Source: Streptomyces roseirectus | GTDB lineage: Bacteria > Actinomycetota > Actinomycetes > Streptomycetales > Streptomycetaceae | DNA: 64,000 nucleotides | Direction of reading: 5' to 3' | Assembly: GCF_014489635.1 (NCBI RefSeq) | Contig: NZ_CP060828.1 | Coordinates: 1,860,001-1,924,000, forward strand | Shown: in pieces, positions 1 through 9,181 of the stretch | Layout of the letters: each line of letters starts with the position of its first letter | Numbering within the stretch: position 1 is the stretch's first letter | Notes under the pieces: model-generated | Told to the model about the DNA's origin: nothing | The model's input: only the letters and a program-made list of their open reading frames with translations | Databases searched by the model: none | Position numbers and translations under genes: made by a program

Positions 1-205
1 GCGCCATGCCCGCCCAGTACATGCACACGGACGACGCCGTCGCGCCGAGCACCCGTGGCCGCCAGGGAGTTCGGGCCGCCGCCGCTCCGGCGAGCACATC
101 GCCCGGCACGCTCAGGGCCGCAGGCGCCCTGACGAGGCGTACGAAATCGGAAACGCGCCGGTCAGAGGCTTGTTCGGAGCGGAATAAGGATTTCCGATCA
201 TCCAT
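1..205 (-). CDS. UbiA-like prenyltransferase (SCO3242/EboC type), N-terminal part, cut by window edge
   Basis: On the minus strand an ATG at 205 opens a frame that runs off position 1 (68 codons visible). The product starts MDDRKSLFRSEQ and continues RLVRAPAALSVPGDVLAGAA and then SSVCMYWAGMA, which is how actinobacterial UbiA-like prenyltransferases of the SCO3242/EboC type begin: a membrane-embedded family that transfers prenyl groups. An in-frame TAA stop lies four codons upstream, so this ATG is the longest possible start; AAGG sits about 8 nt before it. Codon 7 is TTA, the rare leucine codon read by the bldA tRNA in Streptomyces. The FAD oxidoreductase gene upstream ends 56 bp away on the same strand, so the two may share a transcript. 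The product is incomplete, so its catalytic Asp motifs cannot be checked. Confidence 0.7.
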   Translation of the reverse strand, partial: MDDRKSLFRSEQASDRRVSDFVRLVRAPAALSVPGDVLAGAAAARTPWRPRVLGATASSVCMYWAGMA

Positions 206-261
206 ACCCGCACCTTACTCACACAATTTTCACTTTCAAAGGTCTCCGGCGAAACCCCATC

Positions 262-1674
262 TCACCCTTGTTCCCGCAATCTTCGCCATACGGCCTTCGC
301 GGCGTTGTGTCCGGACATGCCATGTACCCCCGGACCAGGGGGAGTCGCGGAGGAACAGATGAAGATCGCCGGGTGCGGGGTGGTGTACGGCGACAGCGAG
401 AGCTTGGGCCGCAGCATCACCTGGAGCCCGGAGAACGCGCCGGTGCCGATGTCGCCGCCGACGTAGTTGGCGTTGCGGACGGCGAGTTGGGGCGGTCCGA
501 AGGTGGCGCGAGCGAGGACCCTGTCCCTGAACCCCGGGGCGAACCGCTCCAGTTGGCGTTCGATCGCGTCCGTGAGGTCGCCGGTCCAGCCGCTCGGTAC
601 GTGCCCGTACGCCCAGAAGACCTGCTTGCCCTCGGGGGCCCGGGTGGGGTCGACGATGCTCGGCTGGACGGTGATCATGAACGGGCGGTCGGGGGCGCGG
701 TTCTCCCGCGACGCGGCCCTCAGCGCGGCGCCGATCTCCGCGCTGTCCGCGCCGATCTGCACGGTCGTCGCGGACCGGGGCTCGCTCGCCCGCCACGGCA
801 CCGGGCCGTCGAGCGCGTAGTCGACCTTGAACACGCCCGCGCCGTACCGGTAGTTGTCGTAGTAGCCGCCGAAGCCGGCGATGCGCGCGAGGGCGGTCGG
901 CGAGGTGTCGAAGACGTACGCGCGGGCCGGCGGGAGGTCGTCGAGGCGCTTGACCTCGTAGTCGGTGTGGATCTCGCCGCCGAGGTCCTTCAGGTACGCG
1001 GCCAGCGCGTCGGAGATGCCCTGGGAGCCGCCCCGGACGACCGGCCACCCGCGCGCGTGCGCGGCGAGCGCGAAGATCAGGCCGACGGCGCCGGTGGCGA
1101 GGCCGGAGAGCGGGGCCATCACGTGGGCGACCAGGCCCGCGAAGACCGTCTTCGCGCGCTCGTCCCGGAAACGGCGGGTCAGCCACGTCGACGGGGGCAG
1201 GCCGGTGAGTCCGAAGCGGGCCAGTGTGAGCGGGTCGCGGGGCAGCGCGGTCAGCGGCAGCGACATGAAGTCGCGCACCAAGGTGTCCCAGTGGGGCAGG
1301 TACGGCTCGACCAGCCGCCGGTACGCGCCCGCGTCACGCGGGCCGAACGACGCGGCCGTCTCCGCGACCGAGCGGGCCAGGACCGCTGCCGTGCCGTCCG
1401 GGAACGGGTGCGCCATGGGCAGCTCCGAGTGCAGCCATTCCAGTCCGTACCGTTCAAGAGGCATCGCGCGGAACGCCGGTGAGTTGATCCCCAGAGGATG
1501 CGCCGCCGAGCACGGATCGTGCAAAAACCCCGGCAGCGTCAACTCCTCGGTCCGCGCTCCCCCGCCGACCGTCCCCTTCGCCTCGAACAACGCGACCGAG
1601 AAACCCCTCCGCGCCAACTCCACAGCGGCAGTCAGTCCGTTCGGCCCCGCCCCCACCACCACCGCATCGAACAC
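262..1674 (-). CDS. Phytoene-desaturase-like FAD-dependent oxidoreductase
   Basis: About 470 residues. The N-terminus reads [20 protein letters not shown], a dinucleotide-binding GxGxxG fold for FAD, followed by the [10 protein letters not shown] segment seen in carotenoid-desaturase-like oxidoreductases (COG1233). The C-terminal motif [17 protein letters not shown] is the usual second FAD contact of that family. Substrate is unknown; members act on isoprenoids, retinoids or other lipophilic molecules. I chose the GTG at 1674 because GGAG lies 8 nt upstream and family members usually begin directly at this dinucleotide fold; in-frame ATGs at 1713 and 1698 are alternatives. The prenyltransferase-like gene lies just downstream on the same strand, consistent with an isoprenoid substrate, but this is inference. 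Confidence 0.85.
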   Translation of the reverse strand: MFDAVVVGAGPNGLTAAVELARRGFSVALFEAKGTVGGGARTEELTLPGFLHDPCSAAHPLGINSPAFRAMPLERYGLEWLHSELPMAHPFPDGTAAVLARSVAETAASFGPRDAGAYRRLVEPYLPHWDTLVRDFMSLPLTALPRDPLTLARFGLTGLPPSTWLTRRFRDERAKTVFAGLVAHVMAPLSGLATGAVGLIFALAAHARGWPVVRGGSQGISDALAAYLKDLGGEIHTDYEVKRLDDLPPARAYVFDTSPTALARIAGFGGYYDNYRYGAGVFKVDYALDGPVPWRASEPRSATTVQIGADSAEIGAALRAASRENRAPDRPFMITVQPSIVDPTRAPEGKQVFWAYGHVPSGWTGDLTDAIERQLERFAPGFRDRVLARATFGPPQLAVRNANYVGGDIGTGAFSGLQVMLRPKLSLSPYTTPHPAIFICSSATPPGPGVHGMSGHNAAKAVWRRLREQG

Positions 1675-1868
1675 CGCCGCCACTCCGAACCCCTCCATCA
1701 GCCGACCGGCCATTCGAGCCCAGGATATGCCGGGGGTCTGACAGGGGGGTGGGGGCGGGTGTCAGGGGGCGGGGCAGGGGCAGGGGGAGGCGGACGGGGC
1801 GCCGGGGACCGCCCGGGGCGGTGGGGACCAGGGAGCGGGGACGGGTGCCGGGGAACCGTGAGACAGGG

Positions 1869-2400
1869 GCAAGGTGAGCGAGTTCAGCGTGGCGTCACGC
1901 ACCGGGACGACGAGGACAGGGCCGACGGCCACCCTAACCCACGCCTCCGGCGAACCAGACGGGGCAGCGAGGCGGCGAGGGGGACGCTCGGGGCGGTGAG
2001 GGCTGAGGGCGGAGGTGAGTGCCGGGGCAGCGAGGCGGGGGCAAAGTGGGCGAGTTCGGCGCGGCACCACGCGCCGAGGCGACGAGGAAGGGGCGGCCTC
2101 TCTGTCCCACGCCTCCGGCAAACCGGACGGGGTGACGAGGCGCCCAGGGTGACTGCTCGGGGCCGTGAGGGCCAGGAGCGGAGGTGGGTGCCGAGGAGCA
2201 GCGAGGCGGGGGCAAAGCGGGCGAGTTCAGCACGGCGTCACGCGCCGGAGCGACAAGGACAGGGGCTGACGCCCTCCCCAGCCCACGCCTCCGGCGAACC
2301 GGACGGGATGGCGAGGCGCCGGGGTGACCGCTCGGAGCAGCGGGGGTGTGCCGGGGCGCGGAGGCAGGTGCCGGAGCGGCTGCCGGCGGCGGTGCACGCC
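1869..2400. repeat. Imperfect tandem repeat, about 171 bp unit, three copies
   Basis: The gene-free stretch 1675-2892 (about 1.2 kb) is mostly degenerate repeats. Its first block has three copies of a unit of about 171 bp, starting near 1869, 2041 and 2211. Each begins with GGGCAAAGTGGGCGAGTTC or a close variant and contains a shared phrase around ACGCCTCCGGCGAACC. Long open frames cross the block in several frames, but none has a recognisable product. I see no protein gene here. Confidence 0.75.
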
Positions 2401-2475
2401 CCGGAGCAGCCGCACAGCGCTGGTCACGCGAGTTCGGTCGGCGGCCCACGCCACCGCGCCCGCCCGCGCCCCTCG

Positions 2476-2540
2476 CGCACCGCACCGCACCGCACCGCAC
2501 CGCACCGCACCGCACCGCACCGCACCGCACCGCACCGCAC
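2476..2540. repeat. Pentanucleotide repeat (CGCAC)13
   Basis: Thirteen uninterrupted copies of CGCAC fill 2476-2540. The pentamer would frameshift any protein read through it whenever the copy number changed, so the long open frames spanning it are not credible genes. A tract this pure is likely variable by replication slippage. Confidence 0.95.
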
Positions 2541-2612
2541 CAGCCTCAGTCGACTCCCGCCGGTCGACCACCACACTCGCCAGCCCCGTCGGACGCCCCT
2601 CCACCCGCGCCC

Positions 2613-2850
2613 GGCTCTGCACCACACCAGCCCCGGCCGACCGGCTCCCGCCCGCGCCCCTGCCGCGCGCCACCGCACCTCGCCAGCTCCGTCGGCCGCC
2701 TCCCCGCCCGCGCCCCGGCTCTGCACCACACCAGCCCCGGCCGACTGGCCCCCGCCCGTCAAATACCGCGCCACGTCAGTCCCGTCGGACGCCCCTGCAC
2801 CCCGCGCTCCTGCCACGCACCACACCAACCCCGGCCGGCCGGCTCGGCGC
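2613..2850. repeat. Imperfect tandem repeat, about 100 bp unit
   Basis: A second repeat family lies between the pentamer tract and the inositol-monophosphatase-type gene. The phrase CTCTGCACCACACCAGCCCC recurs at about 2615 and 2719, and in decayed form near 2810, with similar proline/arginine-rich flanks. No gene is supported here. Confidence 0.6.
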
Positions 2851-2892
2851 CCGGCAACCACCGCGCTCCGCCGGCCCCGTCGGCCGCTCCCC

Positions 2893-3747
2893 CTACGCCG
2901 CCCCGCCCCCGCCCGCCAGCAACCCCGAGACCCTGCGTGCCGTCTCCGTGTCCCGTGCGGTCGTGAACGGCAGGGCGTTCTCGCCGGTGATGCGGAAGGG
3001 CTCGCCGGTGACGGTGAGGTGGGTGCCGCCGGCTTCCTGGACGAGGAGGAGGCCGGCGGCGTGGTCCCAGGCGGCCTCCCAGGAGAAGGCCGTGGCGTCG
3101 GAGTGGCCGCGGGCGACGGCGAGGTATTCGAGGCCGGCGGCGCCGCACGCACGCGGGGCGACTCCGTCGGTCCACAGGCGCCGCAGGACGTCCTTCTGGT
3201 CGTCGGTGGTGTAGTCGGGGTGCGAGCAGGCGACGCGGAGGTCGGCGCCGGGCTCGGGGCTGCCCGCGTGGAGGCGTTCGCCGTCCAGGAAGGCGCCGCC
3301 GCCGCGCACGGCCGTGGCGAGCCGGCCGAGCGCCGGCGCGTACGTCCAGGACGCGAGGAGGACACCGCGACGCGCGAGCGCGACCAGCGTGCAGAAGCCG
3401 TCCTCGCCGCGCACGAACGGGCGCGTGCCGTCGACCGGGTCGACGATCCAGACGGGGGCGTCACCGCGTATCGCGTCGTACACCGACGGGTCCGCGTGGA
3501 CCGCCTCCTCGCCGACGACCACGGAGCCCGGCAGAAGCTTGCCGAGCCGTTCGGTGAGGAACTTCTCGGCGAGCCGGTCCGCGTCGGTCACCAGGTCGTG
3601 CGGTCCCGCCTTCTCGTCGACGTCGTGCGCCTCCAGCTGCCGGAAGCGGGGCATGATCTCGGTCGCGGCGGCCTCCCGGACCGCCTCCTCCACATCGGCC
3701 GCACGCCGGGCGAGAAACTCCTCGATGGTTTCCATGTCTTCGATCAT
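2893..3747 (-). CDS. Inositol monophosphatase / histidinol-phosphatase family enzyme
   Basis: A 284-residue cytosolic Mg2+-dependent phosphomonoesterase. The three metal-site motifs are present: GEEA at residues 79-82, WIVDPVDGTRPF at 100-111, and WEAAWDHAAG in the C-terminal quarter. The DGTRPF form, in place of DGTTNF, resembles the actinobacterial HisN-type histidinol-phosphatases as much as true inositol phosphatases, so the substrate could be histidinol phosphate, inositol phosphate or another sugar phosphate. Length is normal for the family. It stands alone between the repeat region and the gamma-glutamyltransferase-like gene. A second ATG four codons in (3735) is a possible start. Confidence 0.85.
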   Translation of the reverse strand: MIEDMETIEEFLARRAADVEEAVREAAATEIMPRFRQLEAHDVDEKAGPHDLVTDADRLAEKFLTERLGKLLPGSVVVGEEAVHADPSVYDAIRGDAPVWIVDPVDGTRPFVRGEDGFCTLVALARRGVLLASWTYAPALGRLATAVRGGGAFLDGERLHAGSPEPGADLRVACSHPDYTTDDQKDVLRRLWTDGVAPRACGAAGLEYLAVARGHSDATAFSWEAAWDHAAGLLLVQEAGGTHLTVTGEPFRITGENALPFTTARDTETARRVSGLLAGGGGAA

Positions 3748-3837
3748 GTCTCCATGAGAGCACGCCCCACTGACAACCGGCTCCCGCCCGGTGCACCCCG
3801 GGTGGAATCGGGATGAAACCCGGGTTCCGGGCGGTGC

Positions 3838-5631
3838 TCAGCGTCCGACCGCGTACCCCTGCATCCCGCGCGGGTTCGCCGCCGCCGACAGCACCCCGGT
3901 CCCGGGATCGCGCGCGACGGCGCACAGCCGCCCCTCCGACCAGGGCCCGCCCACGGTCACGTCGTGTCCGCGCCGCCGCAGCCCTTCGACGACGTCACCC
4001 GGCATCCGGGACTCCACGGTGACGCTGCCGGGCTTCGTCGCGCGCGGGTAGAACGAGCTGGGGAAGGAGTCGTTGTGCCAGTTCGGCGCGTCGATGGCGC
4101 CCTGGAGGTCGAGTCCGCCACGCGTGTGCGCGCGCAGGGCGACGGCGAGGAAGAAGTGCACCTGCCACTGGTCCTGCTGGTCGCCGCCGGGCGTGCCGAA
4201 CGCCAGCACGGGGACGCCGTCGCGCAGGGCGATCGACGGCGACAGGGTCGTGCGGGGGCGCCGGCCGGGCGTCAGGGTGTCGGCGAGCCCTTCCTCCAGG
4301 CGCGTCATCTGGAGCCGTGTGCCGAGGGGGAAGCCGAGTTCGGGGACGACCGGGTTGGACTGGAGCCAGCCGCCGCTGGGGGTGGCCGCGACCATGTTGC
4401 CCCAGCGGTCGACGATGTCCAGGTGGCAGGTGTCGCCCCGGGTGGTCCCGTCGGTGGCGACGGTGGGTTCGCCGACGCCCATGCCGCTGACGTCCCCGGC
4501 GGCACCGGCCGCGTCGGCGTCCCCGCGTGCGTGCCCGCCGATACGCGGCTCCCGCCCGCCCGGCGCGCCGGGCCGCAGCTCGTACGACGCCTTGTCGCCG
4601 ATCAGTGCGCGCCGCCCGGCGTTGTAGGCGTCCGACAGGAGTTCGGCGAGCGGCACGTCCCCGGTGTCGCCGTACCAGGCTTCCCGGTCGGCCATGGCGA
4701 GCTTGCAGCCCTCGATCAGGAGGTGGACGTAGTCGGCGCCGCCGTGGGGCGGCAGTTCCGGCGGGAGCAGGGCGAGTTGCTGGAGGAAGGCGGGGCCCTG
4801 GCTCCAGGGGCCCGGTTTGCAGACGGTCCAGCCGTTCCAGTCGTACGACGCGGGCGTCTCGTAGCTCGCGGACCAGCCCGCGAGGTCGGCGGCCGTGAGG
4901 GTGCCGGTGCGGCGCTCGCCGGTGGTGTCGAGGGTGGGGCGGGCGGCCTGGCGCGCCAGGGCCTCGGCGATGAAGCCCCGGCGCCACACGTCGCGCGCGG
5001 CGTCGATCTGCGCCTGCCGGTCGGCCGTGCCGGACACCTCGTCCAGGAGGCGGCGCCAGGTGGCGGCGAGGGCGGGGTTGCGCAGGAGCGTGCCGGGGCG
5101 GGGCGGGCGCCCGTCCGGGAGGTAGATCTCCGCCGAGGACGTCCACTCGGTCTCGAAGAGGCGGCGTACCGTCTCGACGGTCGTGCCGACGTTCTCCACG
5201 GGCGCGTGCCCGTGCTCGGCGTATCCGACGGCGTACTTCAGGACGTCGGCCAGGCGCTTGGTCCCGTGGTCGCGCAGGAGCAGCATCCAAGCGTCGAAGG
5301 CGCCCGGTACGGCGGCGGCCAGCGGTCCGGTGCCGGGCACGAGGTCCAGGCCGAGGTCCCGGTAGTGCGCGGCGCTCGCCGCGGCCGGGGCGACGCCCTG
5401 CCCGCACAGGAGCCGCACGTCCGCGCCCGCGGGCGCGAGGAGGATCGGCACCTCGCCCGCGGGCCCGTTCAGATGGGGTTCGACGACGTGCAGCACGAAC
5501 GCGCCCGCGACGGCCGCGTCGTACGCGTTCCCGCCGTCCTCCAGGACGGCCATCGCCGACTGCGAGGCCAGCCAGTGTGTCGACGACACCATGCCGAAGG
5601 TCCCCTGGAGCGTCGGCCGTGTCGTGAACAT
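3838..5631 (-). CDS. Gamma-glutamyltransferase-like protein (intracellular type)
   Basis: About 597 residues. The fold starts with GMVSSTHWLASQSAMAVLED and GGNAYDAAVAGAF, as in the gamma-glutamyltranspeptidase/acylase superfamily. These proteins self-cleave at a Thr (or Ser), which becomes the N-terminal nucleophile; the corresponding position here is the Thr of GDTCHLDIVDRWGN. There is no signal peptide, unlike the second family member at 22097-23902, so it is probably cytoplasmic. Substrate is not predictable: members hydrolyse glutathione, gamma-glutamyl compounds or cephalosporin-like acyl groups. I start it at the ATG at 5631; a 22-residue in-frame extension to 5697 has no family resemblance. 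Confidence 0.8.
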   Translation of the reverse strand: MFTTRPTLQGTFGMVSSTHWLASQSAMAVLEDGGNAYDAAVAGAFVLHVVEPHLNGPAGEVPILLAPAGADVRLLCGQGVAPAAASAAHYRDLGLDLVPGTGPLAAAVPGAFDAWMLLLRDHGTKRLADVLKYAVGYAEHGHAPVENVGTTVETVRRLFETEWTSSAEIYLPDGRPPRPGTLLRNPALAATWRRLLDEVSGTADRQAQIDAARDVWRRGFIAEALARQAARPTLDTTGERRTGTLTAADLAGWSASYETPASYDWNGWTVCKPGPWSQGPAFLQQLALLPPELPPHGGADYVHLLIEGCKLAMADREAWYGDTGDVPLAELLSDAYNAGRRALIGDKASYELRPGAPGGREPRIGGHARGDADAAGAAGDVSGMGVGEPTVATDGTTRGDTCHLDIVDRWGNMVAATPSGGWLQSNPVVPELGFPLGTRLQMTRLEEGLADTLTPGRRPRTTLSPSIALRDGVPVLAFGTPGGDQQDQWQVHFFLAVALRAHTRGGLDLQGAIDAPNWHNDSFPSSFYPRATKPGSVTVESRMPGDVVEGLRRRGHDVTVGGPWSEGRLCAVARDPGTGVLSAAANPRGMQGYAVGR

Positions 5632-5730
5632 CTCGTACCTCGCAGTCCGGGTCTCACGGGAGTTCTCGCGGTCATGGTAGATCGTTGCTACGACCATCGG
5701 ACCGGCCGCGAACCTCCCCGCGGGCGCGCG

Positions 5731-6051
5731 CTAGCGGTTGGTCACCGGCATGCCGGTGCCCCGCCCGCGCGTCGCCGCCCGGTACCCGGCGCCGATCACC
5801 GCGGCCTGCACGAGCGCCCCGACGACGATCCCGACCAGCGGCAGCGGGCCCGGCAGCATCAGGAACAGCCAGGAGGTGGGCGCGGTGACCAGGAACAGCC
5901 ACACGCCCACGAGACTCGCGTCCGGGTGGTCGACGAACAGCGCGTCCACGGCGACCCAGCCGGCGACGGCGAGCACCAGCGCGAGGTACGCCAGCGCGGC
6001 CGGGTTGACCAGGTTCTGCCGGGCCTTGACGACAAGCTGTGAGCCGTTCAT
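5731..6051 (-). CDS. Small membrane protein, SCO4225 type
   Basis: About 106 residues with three hydrophobic segments (around AALAYLALVLAVAGWVAV, LVGVWLFLVTAPTSWLFLML and LVGIVVGALVQAAVIGAGY) and a short basic tail. This matches the small SCO4225-type streptomycete membrane proteins of unknown function. I prefer the ATG at 6051 (MNGSQLVVKAR) over one 13 codons upstream, which lengthens only a charged, unconserved leader. It follows the decayed response regulator on the same strand. Confidence 0.7.
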   Translation of the reverse strand: MNGSQLVVKARQNLVNPAALAYLALVLAVAGWVAVDALFVDHPDASLVGVWLFLVTAPTSWLFLMLPGPLPLVGIVVGALVQAAVIGAGYRAATRGRGTGMPVTNR

Positions 6052-6165
6052 GACGATCCTCCGAGATCTGCCGTGTCCTTCCTCCACCATCCCGGACCCG
6101 GTGCCCGCCGCCCTGAGTACGCGTACTCAAAACCGCCTCGCTCCTCGCCCCACCCGCGCCCGGCG

Positions 6166-6583
6166 TCACGTCCCGTCGCGGGCGCCGAGTCTGGTCATCG
6201 CGCGGCTGATGCGGGTCTTCGCGGTGAGGTGGTCGAGGCCGGGGGCGGTGGCGTGGTCGGGGGGCCGGGAGACGAACTCGCCGATGAGGGTGCGGGGCAC
6301 GGCGGGGGCCGGGAGGGCGCCCCGCGCGCGATGACGTCGATCGCCTGGAGGAGGTCGGCCGGTTCGGCGTCCTTCAGCGGGAACCCGCTCGCCCCGGCGC
6401 GCAGCGCCTCGAAGACGTACTTTCGACCAGTGCGACGTCCGGCCGCTCGGCCCGGATCAGTTCCAGCGCCCGTTCCCCGTCGCCCGCCTCCCCGACGACC
6501 TCGACGCCGTCCTCGGCGTCCAGCAGGGCCCGGAAACCGGCCCGCATGAGGGCCTGGTCGTCGACGAGGGCGACGCGGATCAC
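6166..6583 (-). pseudogene. Decayed NarL/LuxR-type response regulator
   Basis: The first 38 or so codons from a GTG at 6583 read as a normal receiver start (IRVALVDDQALMRAGFRALL, then EVVGEAGDGERALELI). Around 6420 the sequence jumps from DVALV straight to YVFEALRAGASGFPLKDAEP in another frame, so the segment carrying the phospho-acceptor Asp and the next 25-30 residues is gone. After IARG the frame shifts again; the third frame reads APAVPRTLIGEFVSRP and ends KTRISRAMTRLGARDGT followed by TGA at 6166-6168. The normal DNA-binding helices between LTA and KT are also missing. Three independent lesions argue for real decay rather than one sequencing error. The partner kinase next door is intact. 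Confidence 0.85.
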
Positions 6584-6655
6584 GGCGCCGCCCCCGGACC
6601 ACCACAACGCCCCGGGTGCCACTCCCCCGGCTCCCGCGAGAACGCCCTCTCCATC

Positions 6656-7741
6656 TCAGGCCCCCTCCCCCAGCGGCAGTTCCGCCCGGACCGAGAAGCC
6701 GCCCTCCGCGCGGGGGGCCGCGTGCAGGGTGCCGCACAGGGCCGTGACGCGTTCGCGCATGCCGGTCAGGCCGGTGCCGGGACGAGGGGGGCGGGACGGG
6801 TGGGCGAGGCCGTCGTCGTCGACGCGGATCACCAGCGCGCGTTCGCCGTAGTCGAGGCGGACCTGGACGGTGGCCCGGCCGGCGTGGCGGGCGGCGTTGG
6901 TGAGGGCTTCCTGGACGATGCGGTAGGCGGCGCGTTCGACGGGGACGGCGAGGGCGCGTTCGACGCCGGTGACGGTGAGGCGGGCGGCGAGACCGGCGGC
7001 GCGGGCGCGTTCGACGAGGAGCGCGGGCGTGCCGTGGGGCTCGTCGGTGCGCAGGACGTGCAGCGTGGCGCGCAGTTCGCGCATGGCCTCTCCACTGGCC
7101 TCCTGGATGGCGGCGAGGACGGGCGGGACCTCCTCGCCGCGTTTGCGGGCGAGGTGTACGGCGACGCCCGCCTGGAGCTTGACGACGGAGATGCTGTGGG
7201 TCAGCGAGTCGTGCAACTCGCGCGCGATGCGCAGCCGTTCCTCCCCCGCCCGGCGCAACGCGGCCTCCTCGCGGGTGCGTTCGGCGTCGATGGCGCGTTG
7301 TTCGGTCTGGCGCAGGTACGCCTGCCAGTTGCGGTCGGCGAGCCCGCTCACGGCCGCGCACAGCACCCACCCGGCGAGCAGCGCGGCCGTGCCGGGCCGG
7401 TGGACGGCGTACCCGGCGAGGAACACCGCGCCCGCCCCGAGCGCGAGCGCGCGGTGTCCCACGCGCGCGGCGGTGTGCACGGCGCCCACGACCGGCAGCG
7501 CCGCCCAGGGCCCGGGGTCGGCGCGCAGGACGTACGCCGTGCCCCCGATCGTGGCGAGGGCCAGCACCGCGCGCGGGGCGCCGCGGTGGGCGGCGAGGGC
7601 GAGGGCGCCGGCGAGGATCAGGGGGAGGTCGACGGCCCGTGTGGACGTGTCGAGGGCCGCGCACGTCACCACGAGGGCGCCGGCCACGGCCGCGAGCGCC
7701 GCGTCGGCGAGCCGTGTCCGCGTGATCACTCGCCCGTCCAT
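6656..7741 (-). CDS. NarL-family sensor histidine kinase
   Basis: A 361-residue membrane kinase. The first 140 residues are hydrophobic, with about four to five membrane segments. They are followed by a dimerisation/phosphoacceptor box ERLRIARELHDSLTHSIS, with the likely phosphorylated His at 177, then an ATPase domain with the N-box EALTNAARHA and the G-box GTGLTGMRERV. It is the upstream partner of the response regulator at 6166-6583, whose start lies 72 bp downstream, and the pair would form one operon. Because that regulator is broken, this kinase is now an orphan or signals to another regulator. Confidence 0.85.
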   Translation of the reverse strand: MDGRVITRTRLADAALAAVAGALVVTCAALDTSTRAVDLPLILAGALALAAHRGAPRAVLALATIGGTAYVLRADPGPWAALPVVGAVHTAARVGHRALALGAGAVFLAGYAVHRPGTAALLAGWVLCAAVSGLADRNWQAYLRQTEQRAIDAERTREEAALRRAGEERLRIARELHDSLTHSISVVKLQAGVAVHLARKRGEEVPPVLAAIQEASGEAMRELRATLHVLRTDEPHGTPALLVERARAAGLAARLTVTGVERALAVPVERAAYRIVQEALTNAARHAGRATVQVRLDYGERALVIRVDDDGLAHPSRPPRPGTGLTGMRERVTALCGTLHAAPRAEGGFSVRAELPLGEGA

Positions 7742-7906
7742 GTCCGCACCCTAGACCCCGGCACCGACAACGGCGTCCGCCCTGTGGACGGCTCCGGGAC
7801 TACTCCCGCCGCAGTAGCCGGCGGCGGGACGACTCCGGTGGGTGTGCGTCACAACCGCTACGCCTGTAGGACGTTTTCGCGCGCGTCCGGCGGGAGGCTG
7901 CTGTGC

Positions 7907-9007
7907 ATGACCACGCCCTTCCGCCACACCACGCCCCCGTCGCCCAAGGCCGCCGAGGGCCGCGTCGCCGAGGCGTACGCCCAGATCGCGCGCGACTTCG
8001 GGATCACCGCCCCGCCCACCTTCGTGGTCCTGTCGTCCGCGCCGGAACTGATGCTCCCCGCGTGGGCGCTCCTGCGCGAGTCGCTGATCGCCGGTCCGGG
8101 GGACCGCACCGGCAAGGAGGTCGCCGCGTACGGCGTCTCGCTGGCCAACAGGTGCCCGTTCTGTGTGTCCGCGCACACCGTCCTGCTGCACGCGACGGGC
8201 GACCACGCGCTCGCGGAACGCCTCGCGCGGGGCGAGCGCCCGGAGAGCGACGTCCACGCGCGCGTACTCGACTGGGCGATCCGGACCCGCGTCCCCGGCG
8301 CGGACCTCGGGCCGCTGCCCTTCGCGCGCGAGGAGCGCGCCGGGTACTTCGGGACGGTGCTCACCTTCCACTTCGTCAACCGTTTCGTGTCGGCCCTGCT
8401 GACCGGGGACCTGCTCCCGGCCGGCGCGCAGCGGCTGCGCCCGATGCGGTCCCTGACGGGCCGCGCGCTGTCCCGCACGGTCCGCCGCGAGGCCGTCCCG
8501 GGTGCGTCCCTGCCGCTGCTCCGCACGCCCGCCGAGGGGCCCGACGGAAACACCCGCGAGAACGCCGCCAACAGCCCCTGTGAGGGCCCGTCATGGGCGT
8601 CCGGCACCCCGGTGGCCCCCGCCTACGCCGCGCTGCGCACAGCCGCCCTCACGGGCGCCGACCTCCTCACGCCGGACGAGCGGAGCCTCGTCGAGGCGGC
8701 CGTCGCCGCCTGGGACGGCGCGCACCCGCCCGTCATCCTGCGCGGCTACCCCCACCGGCGTGAACTCCCGGCCGCGCGCCTCGCGCTGCTGTCCGCGCTC
8801 GCGCCGTACCGGATCACGGCGGACGACGTGGCGGCCTGGCGCGAGCACGCGGTCGAGGGCGACGGCACGGACAAGAGCGGCGACGGCGAGGGCGACGGCC
8901 GTACGGACCGTGACCTCGTCCGTCTGGTCGCGTACGGCGCGTTCCTCGCGGTGGAGCGGGCCGAGGCGACCTTGAACTTTTCACCGGCGCCCGCGCGGCA
9001 CATTTAG
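7907..9007 (+). CDS. AhpD/carboxymuconolactone-decarboxylase-like protein
   Basis: About 366 residues starting at the ATG at 7907 (MTTPFRH). Residues 80-95 carry CPFCVSAHTVLLHAT, the CxxC...H peroxidatic motif of alkylhydroperoxidase AhpD-type carboxymuconolactone-decarboxylase domains. A second, weaker helical half follows (from about residue 210) with no CxxC motif. Members reduce peroxides or act as thiol-dependent detoxification proteins, but the exact substrate is unknown. GGGAGG lies about 13 nt before the ATG, so spacing is slightly long. The gene is divergent from the kinase at 7741, and the 165-bp gap holds the imperfect palindrome CTACGCCTGTAG at 7858-7869. Confidence 0.75.
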   Translation: MTTPFRHTTPPSPKAAEGRVAEAYAQIARDFGITAPPTFVVLSSAPELMLPAWALLRESLIAGPGDRTGKEVAAYGVSLANRCPFCVSAHTVLLHATGDHALAERLARGERPESDVHARVLDWAIRTRVPGADLGPLPFAREERAGYFGTVLTFHFVNRFVSALLTGDLLPAGAQRLRPMRSLTGRALSRTVRREAVPGASLPLLRTPAEGPDGNTRENAANSPCEGPSWASGTPVAPAYAALRTAALTGADLLTPDERSLVEAAVAAWDGAHPPVILRGYPHRRELPAARLALLSALAPYRITADDVAAWREHAVEGDGTDKSGDGEGDGRTDRDLVRLVAYGAFLAVERAEATLNFSPAPARHI

Positions 9008-9181
9008 GGAGGTTCGCCTCGTCAGCGCCTCTCAGCGCCCCGTCAACCCGGTGCCGCTGTCACCACTCAGCCACGCAGCGAGTTCGCGCTTTCGCACCAC
9101 ACACAGTCGTGTGACACTGGCGTCCCGTCGTCCGCGGTGCGGACTGGTCTCCGTGCCCTCCCCCACAAAAGAAGTGCGCCT

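Noticed and set aside
6..362. Plus-strand open frame of 118 codons at the left edge
   Set aside because: It crosses the 5' end of a recognisable minus-strand prenyltransferase and the 3' end of the FAD oxidoreductase, and has no family resemblance.
2346..2966. Long plus- and minus-strand open frames through the pentamer and 100-bp repeats
   Set aside because: His-Arg-Thr-Ala-Pro type low complexity created by repeats, with no start signal and frame loss at any pentamer copy change.
3838..5631. Frameshifted or truncated copy of the secreted ggt
   Set aside because: Full-length, intact and only distantly similar to the 22097-23902 protein; it is a separate subfamily, not a pseudogene.
6722..7906. 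Long upstream extension of the AhpD-like protein
   Set aside because: The extension is antisense to the histidine kinase; the conserved protein starts at 7907.
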